Source: Segatella salivae DSM 15606 (GTDB lineage: Bacteria; Bacteroidota; Bacteroidia; Bacteroidales; Bacteroidaceae). Taken from it: 8,490 nt of DNA. Below the pieces are notes generated by a model, which did not search any database, was not told the DNA's origin, and saw only the letters and a list, made by a program, of their open reading frames with translations. The translations under genes were made by a program, and so were the position numbers. The stretch is taken from the NCBI RefSeq assembly GCF_000185845.1, contig NZ_GL629647.1, forward strand, positions 104,710-113,199. Reading direction: 5' to 3'. Below are positions 1 to 6,099 of the stretch, piece after piece. The first letter of the stretch is position 1. Every line of letters starts with the position of its first letter.

Positions 1-194
1 TTATTTTTCCCTATAATATAAGCTAGGCACGTTATTGAAGCCCATATATTGATTAATGCATTTTTATAATAAAATGAACCTGTACATATTCCCAATATCA
101 TATAACCCAAGATTATAATCAAGCTAATGATTACTACACATTGATAAAATGTGCTGGAATATATGTCGAATATATTTTTGGAAATAGATGCCAT
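1..194 (-). CDS. Hypothetical membrane protein, N-terminal part, cut by the window edge
   Basis: Reading the minus strand from an ATG at 194, the frame stays open for 64 codons to position 1, which is notable in sequence this rich in A and T. The product begins MASISKNIFDIYSS and shows two hydrophobic stretches, about residues 19-37 (VVIISLIIILGYMILG) and about 49-62 (NIWASITCLAYIIG), so it would be an inner-membrane protein with at least two helices. I do not recognise the family. The frame continues upstream to another ATG at 239, but that part lies opposite the transposase start and is probably not native. The gene may have been clipped or displaced by the IS insertion beside it. The alternative is a chance open frame in AT-rich DNA; the clear hydrophobic pattern argues mildly against that. 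Confidence 0.42.
   Translation of the reverse strand, partial: MASISKNIFDIYSSTFYQCVVIISLIIILGYMILGICTGSFYYKNALINIWASITCLAYIIGKN
173..180 (+). promoter_or_regulatory. Candidate -7 box ahead of the transposase remnant
   Basis: TATTTTTG matches the Bacteroidota -7 consensus TAnnTTTG exactly and would start a transcript near 186, about 50 nt before the transposase ATG at 238. No clear TTTG lies 19-21 bp upstream, and the site overlaps the minus-strand membrane-protein frame, so a chance match in AT-rich DNA is possible. Confidence 0.22.
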
Positions 195-241
195 AATCTT
201 AGTGTTGCAAAAAAAACAAGAGAATCCGACGATAGACATGG

Positions 242-249
242 CAAAGATA
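242..249 (-). promoter_or_regulatory. Candidate outward -7 box inside the IS remnant
   Basis: On the minus strand this reads TATCTTTG, a perfect TAnnTTTG match pointing out of the IS remnant towards the membrane-protein frame. Transcription would begin near 237, giving a leader of roughly 43 nt before the ATG at 194. Bacteroides IS1380-type elements are known to carry outward promoters of this kind. There is no good -33 element, and the box is also transposase codons 2-4, so support is weak. Confidence 0.2.
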
Positions 250-357
250 CAAATTAGATCTGAGAGACTCACTCTTTTTGGGGGATTATTTTCAATCATG
301 GAGCAATTTGACTCCACATTATCATCTGTAATCGACTCAACCCTCGGTCTAAGGTGT

Positions 358-435
358 AGATCGTTCCATTTCATGGCACGTCTTCTCGCCATGGCAGAGC
401 TTAAGTAAACTTAGCTCTGCTCATCTGGCTTAACG
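358..435 (+). other. 78-bp foreign insertion inside the transposase remnant
   Basis: Transposase-like sequence stops after the Cys codon at 355-357 and resumes with Lys-Thr-Phe-Gly at 436-447. The intervening 78 bp is a multiple of three but carries two in-frame stops and has no counterpart in the transposase sequences I remember. Nearly half of it is an imperfect palindrome (391-424). Its boundaries could move by a base or two. It may be a miniature mobile hairpin or debris from another element. I see no target duplication and no gene in it. Confidence 0.5.
391..424. repeat. Strong imperfect inverted repeat (hairpin)
   Basis: The left arm ATGGCAGAGCTTAAG (391-405) and right arm CTTAGCTCTGCTCAT (410-424) pair over 14 positions with a single bulged base on each side and a TAAA loop. 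The core GCAGAGCT/AGCTCTGC is perfect. Outer GCC (388-390) can also pair with GGC (427-429). No T-run follows on either strand, so it does not look like an ordinary intrinsic terminator. Confidence 0.6.
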
Positions 436-828
436 AAAACCTTCGGTTATCAGTACAGCGAAATCATCCGTTCTCTCATGAGTATCTACTTCTGTGGTCC
501 CAGGATGTCACTACTCATTTGATGAACCACCTCTCGCTTCATCCGACACTTCGCACTTGTAGCTCTGATACTATCCTCAGAGCGATAAAGGAGTTGACGC
601 AAGAAAACATTTCATACACATCAGATATGGGCAAGACCTACGATTTCAATACGGCTGACACTCTCAATACTTTATTGCTCAATTGTATATTTGCATCTGG
701 CCAACTGAAAGGGGGGTGAGATGTATGATGTTGATTTCGACCATCAGTTCATAGAGACAGAGAAGTATGATGCAAAGCCTACATACAAGAAGTTCCTTGG
801 TTATCGCCCTAGCGTGGCGGTTATTGGC

Positions 829-868
829 GGTTTGGTTCTCTTCCTTTAACGATTTATTGCCGTTATTT
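829..868. other. Short gap between thrC end and IS remnant; no clear terminator
   Basis: On the minus strand after the thrC stop there is only a 4-bp stem (AACG with CGTT) and no T-run, so the operon lacks an obvious intrinsic terminator here. The native one may have been lost in the event that truncated the IS, or termination may be Rho-dependent or lie further downstream. Confidence 0.4.
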
Positions 869-2170
869 CTATTGGTTCATCAGGAAATGTTTGAATGTTT
901 TGAAGTCATTTTGCATTTCAACACTTTTCTTTTTTCCTTTCATGAATGCTGCTAAGCGCTGTGGGATTTGAATGTTTGTAGAAAGGATTTCGTCTACTTT
1001 CTCTTTGAATTTTGCAGGATGAGCCGTCTCAAAGAATAGTCCTGTTTCGTTTGGTTGCAGTTGTTCTTTCAGTGCCTTGTAGCCACACGCACCATGCGGA
1101 TCGAGGACATAGCCTGTGGTTTCGTAACATTGGCGCATGGCATTTTGAATTTGATGGTCCGTGTAAGTGGCTCCGCTGATATGCTGCTTGATGTTGTCGT
1201 AGCTTTCATGATAGAGCGCATAAATGCGTGCAAAGTTTGAAGGATTGCCCACATCCATTGCGTTGGCTATAGTCTGTTTGCTGGGCTGGGGATGATATTG
1301 CCCTGTTTTTAGAAAGTTGAAGAATACATCATTGGCATTGTTGGCAGCGATGAAGCTCTTCATCGGTAATCCCATTTTTTGTGCAAATAGGCCTGCGCAG
1401 AGATTGCCAAAGTTTCCACTGGGCACCGAAACCACTAAGTTGTTTGCCTTTCCTAACTTTTTGAGTTGGGCATAAGCATAGAAATAATAGAAAGATTGTG
1501 GTAGGAAACGTGCCACATTGATGCTATTTGCCGACGTGAGTTTCAGTTGCGCATTGAGTTCATTGTCCATGAAAGCCTGTTTCACTAATGCCTGGCAATC
1601 ATCGAAAACCCCATTGACTTCTATTGCAGTGATATTCTGCCCTAACGTTGTAAACTGACTTTCTTGGATGTGGCTCACCTTGTCTTTTGGGTATAGCACA
1701 TAAACGTGAATGCCCTCAACACCGAGAAAACCGTTTGCAACAGCCGAGCCCGTGTCGCCGCTTGTCGCCACGAGGACATTGATTGGTTGCTGTCCTTTGC
1801 GTCGAATAAAATATTGCAGCAGGCGTGCCATAAAGCGTGCGCCAACATCTTTGAAAGCCAAAGTTGGACCATGGAAAAGTTCGAGAGAATAAATATTGTC
1901 TTCAAGTTGCACTGCTGGTATATCAAAAGAAAATGTTTCTTGGATAATCGTATGGAGGATATCAGCCTCTATATCCTTCCCAAAGAGCGAGTTGGCCACA
2001 ATAAAAGCTATCTCTTGGAGACTGAGCTGGTCTAACTGTTGGAAAAACTCGGCTGGCAATTTCTGAATTTCTTCTGGCATATATAGGCCGCGGTCGGGGG
2101 CTAACCCATGGATAACCGCCTCTTCAAGTGAAGCTTTAGGAGCTGTTTTATTTGTGCTGTAATATTTCAT
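869..2170 (-). CDS. thrC: Threonine synthase
   Basis: This PLP enzyme converts O-phospho-L-homoserine to L-threonine and phosphate, the last step of threonine synthesis, in the cytoplasm. The frame is complete. Starting at MKYYSTNK gives 433 residues, a usual length for Bacteroidales ThrC. The PLP lysine is in HGPTLAFKDVGARF (Lys about 107), the cofactor phosphate loop is ATSGDTGSAVANGF (about 135-148), and SVPSGNFGNLCAG (about 248-260) and MDVGNPSNFAR (about 305-315) are further family signatures. Two ATGs are possible: 2176, which overlaps the upstream stop as ATGA, or 2170, two bases after it. I prefer 2170 because known homologues begin MKYYST, but either would be translationally coupled to the preceding gene. 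It is the last gene of the operon, and I see no convincing terminator after it. Confidence 0.95.
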   Translation of the reverse strand: MKYYSTNKTAPKASLEEAVIHGLAPDRGLYMPEEIQKLPAEFFQQLDQLSLQEIAFIVANSLFGKDIEADILHTIIQETFSFDIPAVQLEDNIYSLELFHGPTLAFKDVGARFMARLLQYFIRRKGQQPINVLVATSGDTGSAVANGFLGVEGIHVYVLYPKDKVSHIQESQFTTLGQNITAIEVNGVFDDCQALVKQAFMDNELNAQLKLTSANSINVARFLPQSFYYFYAYAQLKKLGKANNLVVSVPSGNFGNLCAGLFAQKMGLPMKSFIAANNANDVFFNFLKTGQYHPQPSKQTIANAMDVGNPSNFARIYALYHESYDNIKQHISGATYTDHQIQNAMRQCYETTGYVLDPHGACGYKALKEQLQPNETGLFFETAHPAKFKEKVDEILSTNIQIPQRLAAFMKGKKKSVEMQNDFKTFKHFLMNQ

Positions 2171-2172
2171 TG

Positions 2173-3402
2173 TCATTGAATTTTCATAAACGTTTCCATG
2201 AATTGTTGTAGAGAAAGCATTCCATAACCTCCCTCACGACAACTCACTTCGTCGTAGGTAGACACGTTGTCGGGTAGGATGTTCGGATGCCAGATGACGA
2301 AAGGAACAGGCTCTTTCACATGCGTTCGAATCTCAACAGGAGTAGGGTGGTCGGGGAGAAGGGCGATGCACACGGGCTCTTGCCATTTACTTATCGTCTC
2401 ATATAATGGCTTGATGACCCTTGTATCAAGATTTTCGATAGTTTTCAACTTCAAGTCTAAGTCACCATCATGTCCTGCTTCGTCGCTGGCTTCGATGTGA
2501 AGATAAACAAAGTCTTGTTTTTCCAAAGCTTCGATGGCTGCCTTAACCTTTCCTTCGTAGTTAGTGTCTGCCAATCCAGTGGTTCCGTTGACCTTGATAA
2601 CATCAAGCCCAGCATAATGGCCTATGCCGCGAATTAAATCGACAGCCGAGATGACGCTACCGCTTTTTATTTCGGGATAAAGTTGCATTAGGGTAGACAT
2701 TGATGGTCTGTAACCGCCACTCCAGGGCCAAATGCTGTTGGCTTTGGCCTTTCTGTGGAGGTTAAAAGGATGATTTGCAAGCAGCGTTTGGCTTTTAACG
2801 ATTAACTCATTAAGAAGATTAGCCGTTGCTTGTGGACTCATTCTGTGGTCATCTTTCATGTGATACCCTTCTTCAGGTTGCACAAGAAGTGACTTCCATT
2901 CTTCATTAGGATGGTCGTGAGGAGGCGCACATGTAATATGTTTGTTTCCACCTTTAATCACCAATAAGTGCCTGTATTGTATACCAGTGATAAATTTTAT
3001 CTGTTCATTTCCTAACTTATCGTTTAAGAATTGAATGAGCATGTCGCCCTCTTCGGTAGTTAAATGTCCTCCGTGATGATTCTTAATGCATTCGTCTTCT
3101 ATTTCAATAATGTTACATCTTAATGCCAAATCATCGGGTTGCATGTCGTATTCAATTGATGCAGCCTCTAAAGGCCCACGCCCTTCGTAGACTTTATTCA
3201 AATCATAACCAAGGATGGCTGTGTTAGCAACTTCTGAGCCGGGAAGGAATCCTTCGGGGATAGTGTTGAGCATTCCCGACCTTCCTTGTTTAGCCAATAA
3301 ATCCATATAGGGAGTATTGGCATATTGAAGCAGCGTTTTATCTCCTAATCTCTTTACGGGATGATCGGCCATGCCGTCACCTAAAATGATGATATGTTTC
3401 AT
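2173..3402 (-). CDS. apgM: Cofactor-independent phosphoglycerate-mutase-like protein, probable homoserine kinase
   Basis: This 409-residue protein belongs to the alkaline-phosphatase-like metalloenzyme superfamily, archaeal-type phosphoglycerate mutase branch (COG3635). Visible metal and catalytic positions are LGDGMADHP (Asp9), the nucleophile serine in LPGSEVAN (Ser56), EASDEAGHDGD (Asp307, His311, Asp312), LLPDHPTP (Asp351, His352) and His361. IWPWSGGYRPSM (224-235) lies in the mobile insert domain. It sits between thrA and thrC, with 6 bp to the first and 2 bp or a 4-bp overlap to the second. No ordinary GHMP-type homoserine kinase (ThrB) is in the cluster. A clade of this family found in threonine operons has been named 'proposed homoserine kinase' (TIGR02535, as I recall), so I infer that it phosphorylates homoserine. 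A true glycolytic mutase role is the alternative, but the operon position argues against it. The start at 3402 is well fixed by MKHIIILGDGM. Confidence 0.9.
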   Translation of the reverse strand: MKHIIILGDGMADHPVKRLGDKTLLQYANTPYMDLLAKQGRSGMLNTIPEGFLPGSEVANTAILGYDLNKVYEGRGPLEAASIEYDMQPDDLALRCNIIEIEDECIKNHHGGHLTTEEGDMLIQFLNDKLGNEQIKFITGIQYRHLLVIKGGNKHITCAPPHDHPNEEWKSLLVQPEEGYHMKDDHRMSPQATANLLNELIVKSQTLLANHPFNLHRKAKANSIWPWSGGYRPSMSTLMQLYPEIKSGSVISAVDLIRGIGHYAGLDVIKVNGTTGLADTNYEGKVKAAIEALEKQDFVYLHIEASDEAGHDGDLDLKLKTIENLDTRVIKPLYETISKWQEPVCIALLPDHPTPVEIRTHVKEPVPFVIWHPNILPDNVSTYDEVSCREGGYGMLSLQQFMETFMKIQ

Positions 3403-3408
3403 ATAAAA

Positions 3409-5844
3409 TCAGATGTTTGCCACTGACATTATATTGGCAAAGACACCTGCTGCAGTAACGCTTGCGCCGGCTCCATAGCCTTGTATCAACATAGGATACT
3501 CCTTATAACGTTCAGTTGTCAATAAAACAATGTTGTTGCTCCCCTCAAGATTATAGAAAGGATGATTTCGGTCGATTGCTTTTAAGCCTACGTTTACATG
3601 ATGACCATCAAGTGTTGCCACGAAGCGCCAACGCTTGTTTGCCTTCTCTAATGCCTGTCGTTTGCGTTCAAAGTCTGCGTCTAAATGGGGTAATCGCTCC
3701 CAAAACTCTTCAACACCACCTTCGAAGTAGTCTTGGGGAACAAATAAATGTTTCTCCACATCACTTTGTTCTATTTGATAACCAGCCTCACGAGCCAGGA
3801 TTACTAATTTACGCACAACATCAGTTCCGCTAAGATCAATGCGGGGATCTGGCTCGCTATATCCTTCTTCTTTGGCCCTCTTCACAGCTTCAGAGAAGGG
3901 GACTTCGGCACTGATTTCATTGAAAATAAAGTTGAGCGTACCACTTAACACAGCTTCAATCTTCAATATCTTGTCTCCTGAATTGCGTAGATCGTTAATG
4001 GTTCCAATAATCGGTAGTCCTGCACCAACATTGGTTTCAAATCTGAATTTGACACCACGATGGAGTGCAGTCTTCTTCAGTTGTATATATTTCTCGTATG
4101 GGCCACTGGCTGCAATCTTATTCGCAGCTATGACACTGATGTTATGGTTGAGAAAGCTTTGATATAATGCAGCGATTTCTTTGCTTGCCGTACAATCAAC
4201 AAACACGCTGTTGAAGATATTCATCTCGATGATTTGGTCGCGCAATTTCTCTGGAGTACTGGGCTCTGAACTTTTTAATGCTTCACGATAGTCTGACAGA
4301 TTGAGACCATCGCGGTTAAAGATTGCATTCTTCGAACTTGCGATTCCAACAACATTAAGTTTTAGTTGGTTGCGCTCTTTTAGTTCATGATATTGCTTGC
4401 GAATTTGTTCTATCAGCTTACCTCCAACGGTTCCTATACCACAAATAAATAGGTTGAGCACCTTATATTCAGAAAGGAAGAAAGAATCATGAAGCACATT
4501 GAGTGATTTTCTGAGTGAATCACTCTTGACAACAAAGGAGATATTGGTCTCACTTGCACCCTGTGCACAAGCAATAACACTAATACCACTGCGCCCTAAT
4601 GTGCCAAAAAGTTTACCTGAAATACCTGCGGCGTGCTTCATTTTCTCACCAACAATCGCAACCGTTGCTAATCCTTTCTTTGCATGCATGGGGAACATTG
4701 CGCCGTCTTCTATCTCTGATGAGAACTCTTCGTTAAGCACTTTGACAGCTTCATCGGCATCTTCTTCTCTCACACCAATACTCGTTGAGTTCTCTGAAGA
4801 GGCTTGAGAAACCATAAAAACGCTAATGCCTTCGTTGGCAAGGGCTGTGAATATGCGTCGGTTAACACCAATAACGCCGACCATAGAAAGGCCTGTTACT
4901 GTAATCAGTGCAGTTCCGTTGATAGAACTTATACCTTTAATGAGTTTGTTGTGGTCCTCAATTTTATTCTTGATAATTGTGCCAGGAAGACTTGGATTGA
5001 ATGTGTTTTTAACCCTAATGGGGATGTTCTTAACACATACAGGATAGATTGTTGGGGGATAAACAACCTTTGCTCCGAAGTTACAAAGCTCCATTGCTTC
5101 AATGTAACTAAGTTCGTTTATCGTATAAGCAGACTTGATAACGCGTGGATCTGCTGTCATAAAGCCATCTACATCGGTCCATATTTCAAGGACTTCTGCA
5201 TTAAGTGCTGCCGCTAAAATGGCTGCAGTGTAGTCACTTCCGCCACGTCCAAGGTTGGTAATTTCATCCGTTTCACGATCTCTACTGATAAAACCTGGAA
5301 CGAGAGAAATGCGTGGGAGGTCTGCGAAGGTATTGCAAACAAGTTGATTTGTCAATTCACTGTCGAGCGTGTTCTTGTGATTTATCCTTTCTGTTTTTAT
5401 GAAATTGCGGCTGTCAAACCATTTAGCGCCACGGATTAATGTAGCTACAATGACGCTTGAAAGCTGTTCTCCATAACTCACAATGGCATTTTCTGTTTTT
5501 TCGCTAAGGTCATGAATGAGATAAACTCCAAAATAAATACTTCGTAATTGGTCAAATAAAGCGTCTACTTTATTAAATAATGTAATACGCTTTTTGGCAT
5601 CCGTGATGATGGTATCAATCATCTTGTGGTGACGCTCTACCATCAGATTAAACTCTGTCTTCCATTGTTCATCGTGTTGAAGTGCTAATTTTGCTGTGGC
5701 AATCAATTTGTCTGTAATGCCTCCAAGGGCACTAACAACAACGATGATACTGTCTTTTTTAGCCTCGTTTTCTACAATCTCTTTTAAGCTGAGGATGCTT
5801 TTTACAGAACCAACCGATGTTCCACCGAATTTTAATACTTTCAT
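3409..5844 (-). CDS. thrA: Bifunctional aspartokinase / homoserine dehydrogenase
   Basis: ThrA catalyses the first step of the aspartate pathway (aspartate to aspartyl phosphate, using ATP) and the third (aspartate semialdehyde to homoserine, using NAD(P)H). Counting from Met at 5844 it has 811 residues. The kinase domain spans about 1-290, with KFGGTSVGS at 5-13, GRGGSDYTAAILA near 199 and WTDVDGFMTADPR near 222. Two ACT domains follow (about 307-358 and 393-439), which in this family bind threonine for feedback inhibition; that this copy is threonine-sensitive is an inference. The dehydrogenase domain begins at about 460 with the nucleotide loop GIGTVGG (469-475), then NVGAGLPIIGTI, LSGTLNFIF and EGYSEPDPRIDLSGTDVVRK. 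The frame extends 9 codons upstream to an ATG at 5871, but homologues start at MKVLKFGG and the sequence before 5844 is the usual A-rich type. It is first in the operon, with apgM 6 bp downstream. Confidence 0.96.
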   Translation of the reverse strand: MKVLKFGGTSVGSVKSILSLKEIVENEAKKDSIIVVVSALGGITDKLIATAKLALQHDEQWKTEFNLMVERHHKMIDTIITDAKKRITLFNKVDALFDQLRSIYFGVYLIHDLSEKTENAIVSYGEQLSSVIVATLIRGAKWFDSRNFIKTERINHKNTLDSELTNQLVCNTFADLPRISLVPGFISRDRETDEITNLGRGGSDYTAAILAAALNAEVLEIWTDVDGFMTADPRVIKSAYTINELSYIEAMELCNFGAKVVYPPTIYPVCVKNIPIRVKNTFNPSLPGTIIKNKIEDHNKLIKGISSINGTALITVTGLSMVGVIGVNRRIFTALANEGISVFMVSQASSENSTSIGVREEDADEAVKVLNEEFSSEIEDGAMFPMHAKKGLATVAIVGEKMKHAAGISGKLFGTLGRSGISVIACAQGASETNISFVVKSDSLRKSLNVLHDSFFLSEYKVLNLFICGIGTVGGKLIEQIRKQYHELKERNQLKLNVVGIASSKNAIFNRDGLNLSDYREALKSSEPSTPEKLRDQIIEMNIFNSVFVDCTASKEIAALYQSFLNHNISVIAANKIAASGPYEKYIQLKKTALHRGVKFRFETNVGAGLPIIGTINDLRNSGDKILKIEAVLSGTLNFIFNEISAEVPFSEAVKRAKEEGYSEPDPRIDLSGTDVVRKLVILAREAGYQIEQSDVEKHLFVPQDYFEGGVEEFWERLPHLDADFERKRQALEKANKRWRFVATLDGHHVNVGLKAIDRNHPFYNLEGSNNIVLLTTERYKEYPMLIQGYGAGASVTAAGVFANIMSVANI

Positions 5845-6010
5845 TTTGTTGACAATTTTGGATTTAACCATCCACTCGACAATAGTGGCTTATCACAATA
5901 GATGAATTAAATGGTGAGGTTTATAGCGTATCCCATTCTCTTTTTTCCACACAACAACAGAGGTAAATGAAAACAAAATGCGATATAAAACTTACGATTT
6001 AATCGAATCT
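5845..6010 (-). other. Predicted long thrA leader (about 165 nt)
   Basis: The only perfect -7 box I found upstream of thrA predicts a transcript start near 6010, leaving an unusually long untranslated leader. It contains a 5-bp stem with a 7-nt loop just ahead of the gene (5872-5876 with 5884-5888) and a possible nine-residue reading frame MGYAINLTI (5936-5907) with two Ile codons and one Thr codon. No strong terminator hairpin with a T-run is visible, so classical attenuation is not shown. I recognise no known riboswitch. Confidence 0.35.
5995..6005. promoter_or_regulatory. Small palindrome at the thrA transcription start, possible operator
   Basis: CGATTTAATCG is a perfect 5-bp inverted repeat around one central base. 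It lies at about +6 to +16 relative to the predicted thrA start, where a repressor could block transcription. It is short enough to be chance. Confidence 0.2.
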
Positions 6011-6015
6011 GTGGG

Positions 6016-6046
6016 CAAAAATACGAAGATTTATTATCTTGACCAA
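6016..6046 (-). promoter_or_regulatory. thrA-apgM-thrC operon promoter
   Basis: On the minus strand 6023-6016 reads TATTTTTG, an exact match to the Bacteroidota -7 box TAnnTTTG. A TTG at 6046-6044, in the context TTTTGTTGG, lies 20 bp upstream, the expected spacing for the -33 element. Transcription should start near 6010 and run into thrA. The upstream edge lies only about 16 bp from the facing promoter, so the two may influence each other. Confidence 0.6.
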
Positions 6047-6062
6047 CAAAATAGAACATATT

Positions 6063-6094
6063 TTTCTGTTTATCAATTAAAATGGGTATCTTTG
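6063..6094 (+). promoter_or_regulatory. Promoter of the FAD-dependent dehydrogenase
   Basis: TATCTTTG at 6087-6094 matches the -7 consensus TAnnTTTG exactly. TTTC at 6063-6066, 20 bp upstream, is a three-of-four match to the -33 TTTG. Transcription is expected at about 6099-6101, on top of the ATG at 6100. This decides the start codon of the following gene, because the ATG at 6082 would lie upstream of the transcript. Confidence 0.55.
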
Positions 6095-6099
6095 CGAAT

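Larger units (their letters stand above)
238..828 (+). pseudogene. Broken IS1380-family transposase, N-terminal half only
   Basis: Three reading-frame pieces in order reconstruct the N-terminal half of a Bacteroidota IS1380-type transposase. 238-357 reads MAKIQIRSERLTLFGG and later VIDSTLGLRC. 442-498 continues FGYQYSEIIRSLMSIYFCG. 501-716 continues QDVTTHLMNHLSLHPTLRTC and ends GQLKGG. 721-828 continues MYDVDFDHQFIETEKYDA up to YRPSVAVIGG. The breaks are a 78-bp insertion with in-frame TAA (406-408) and TAG (412-414), a short indel around 499-500 that loses a few residues and the frame, and one extra G in the run 711-716 that produces a TGA at 717. The intact family is about 430 residues; here only about 170-180 family residues survive, so most of the catalytic domain is gone and the gene cannot make a working transposase. 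Family assignment is from remembered conserved segments. Confidence 0.85.
238..828 (+). mobile_element. IS1380-family insertion sequence remnant, both ends undefined
   Basis: The coordinates cover only the recognisable transposase remains. The left end of the element should lie upstream of 238, but I found no convincing terminal repeat in 1-237. The right end is missing: similarity to the transposase fades at about 820-830 and the thrC stop codon follows at 871. The IS therefore seems to have been truncated by a deletion or rearrangement just downstream of the threonine operon. I saw no target-site duplication. Confidence 0.7.

Noticed and set aside
428..434. GCTTAAC matches the integron attC core pattern RYYYAAC beside a hairpin.
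   Set aside because: No matching GTTRRRY partner lies in the right place and orientation, and there are no cassette genes or integrase, so an attC site is not supported.
1706..2035. 109-codon plus-strand open frame.
   Set aside because: It is antisense to the conserved PLP-binding region of thrC, with no motif of its own.
4804..5217. 137-codon plus-strand open frame.
   Set aside because: It lies wholly opposite the conserved aspartokinase/ACT coding region of thrA, and its product shows no recognisable motif; it is an antisense shadow.
5869..5871. Upstream ATG giving an 820-residue ThrA.
   Set aside because: Homologues start at MKVLKFGG (5844), and the extra residues MVKSKIVNK have no counterpart I know of; kept only as an alternative.
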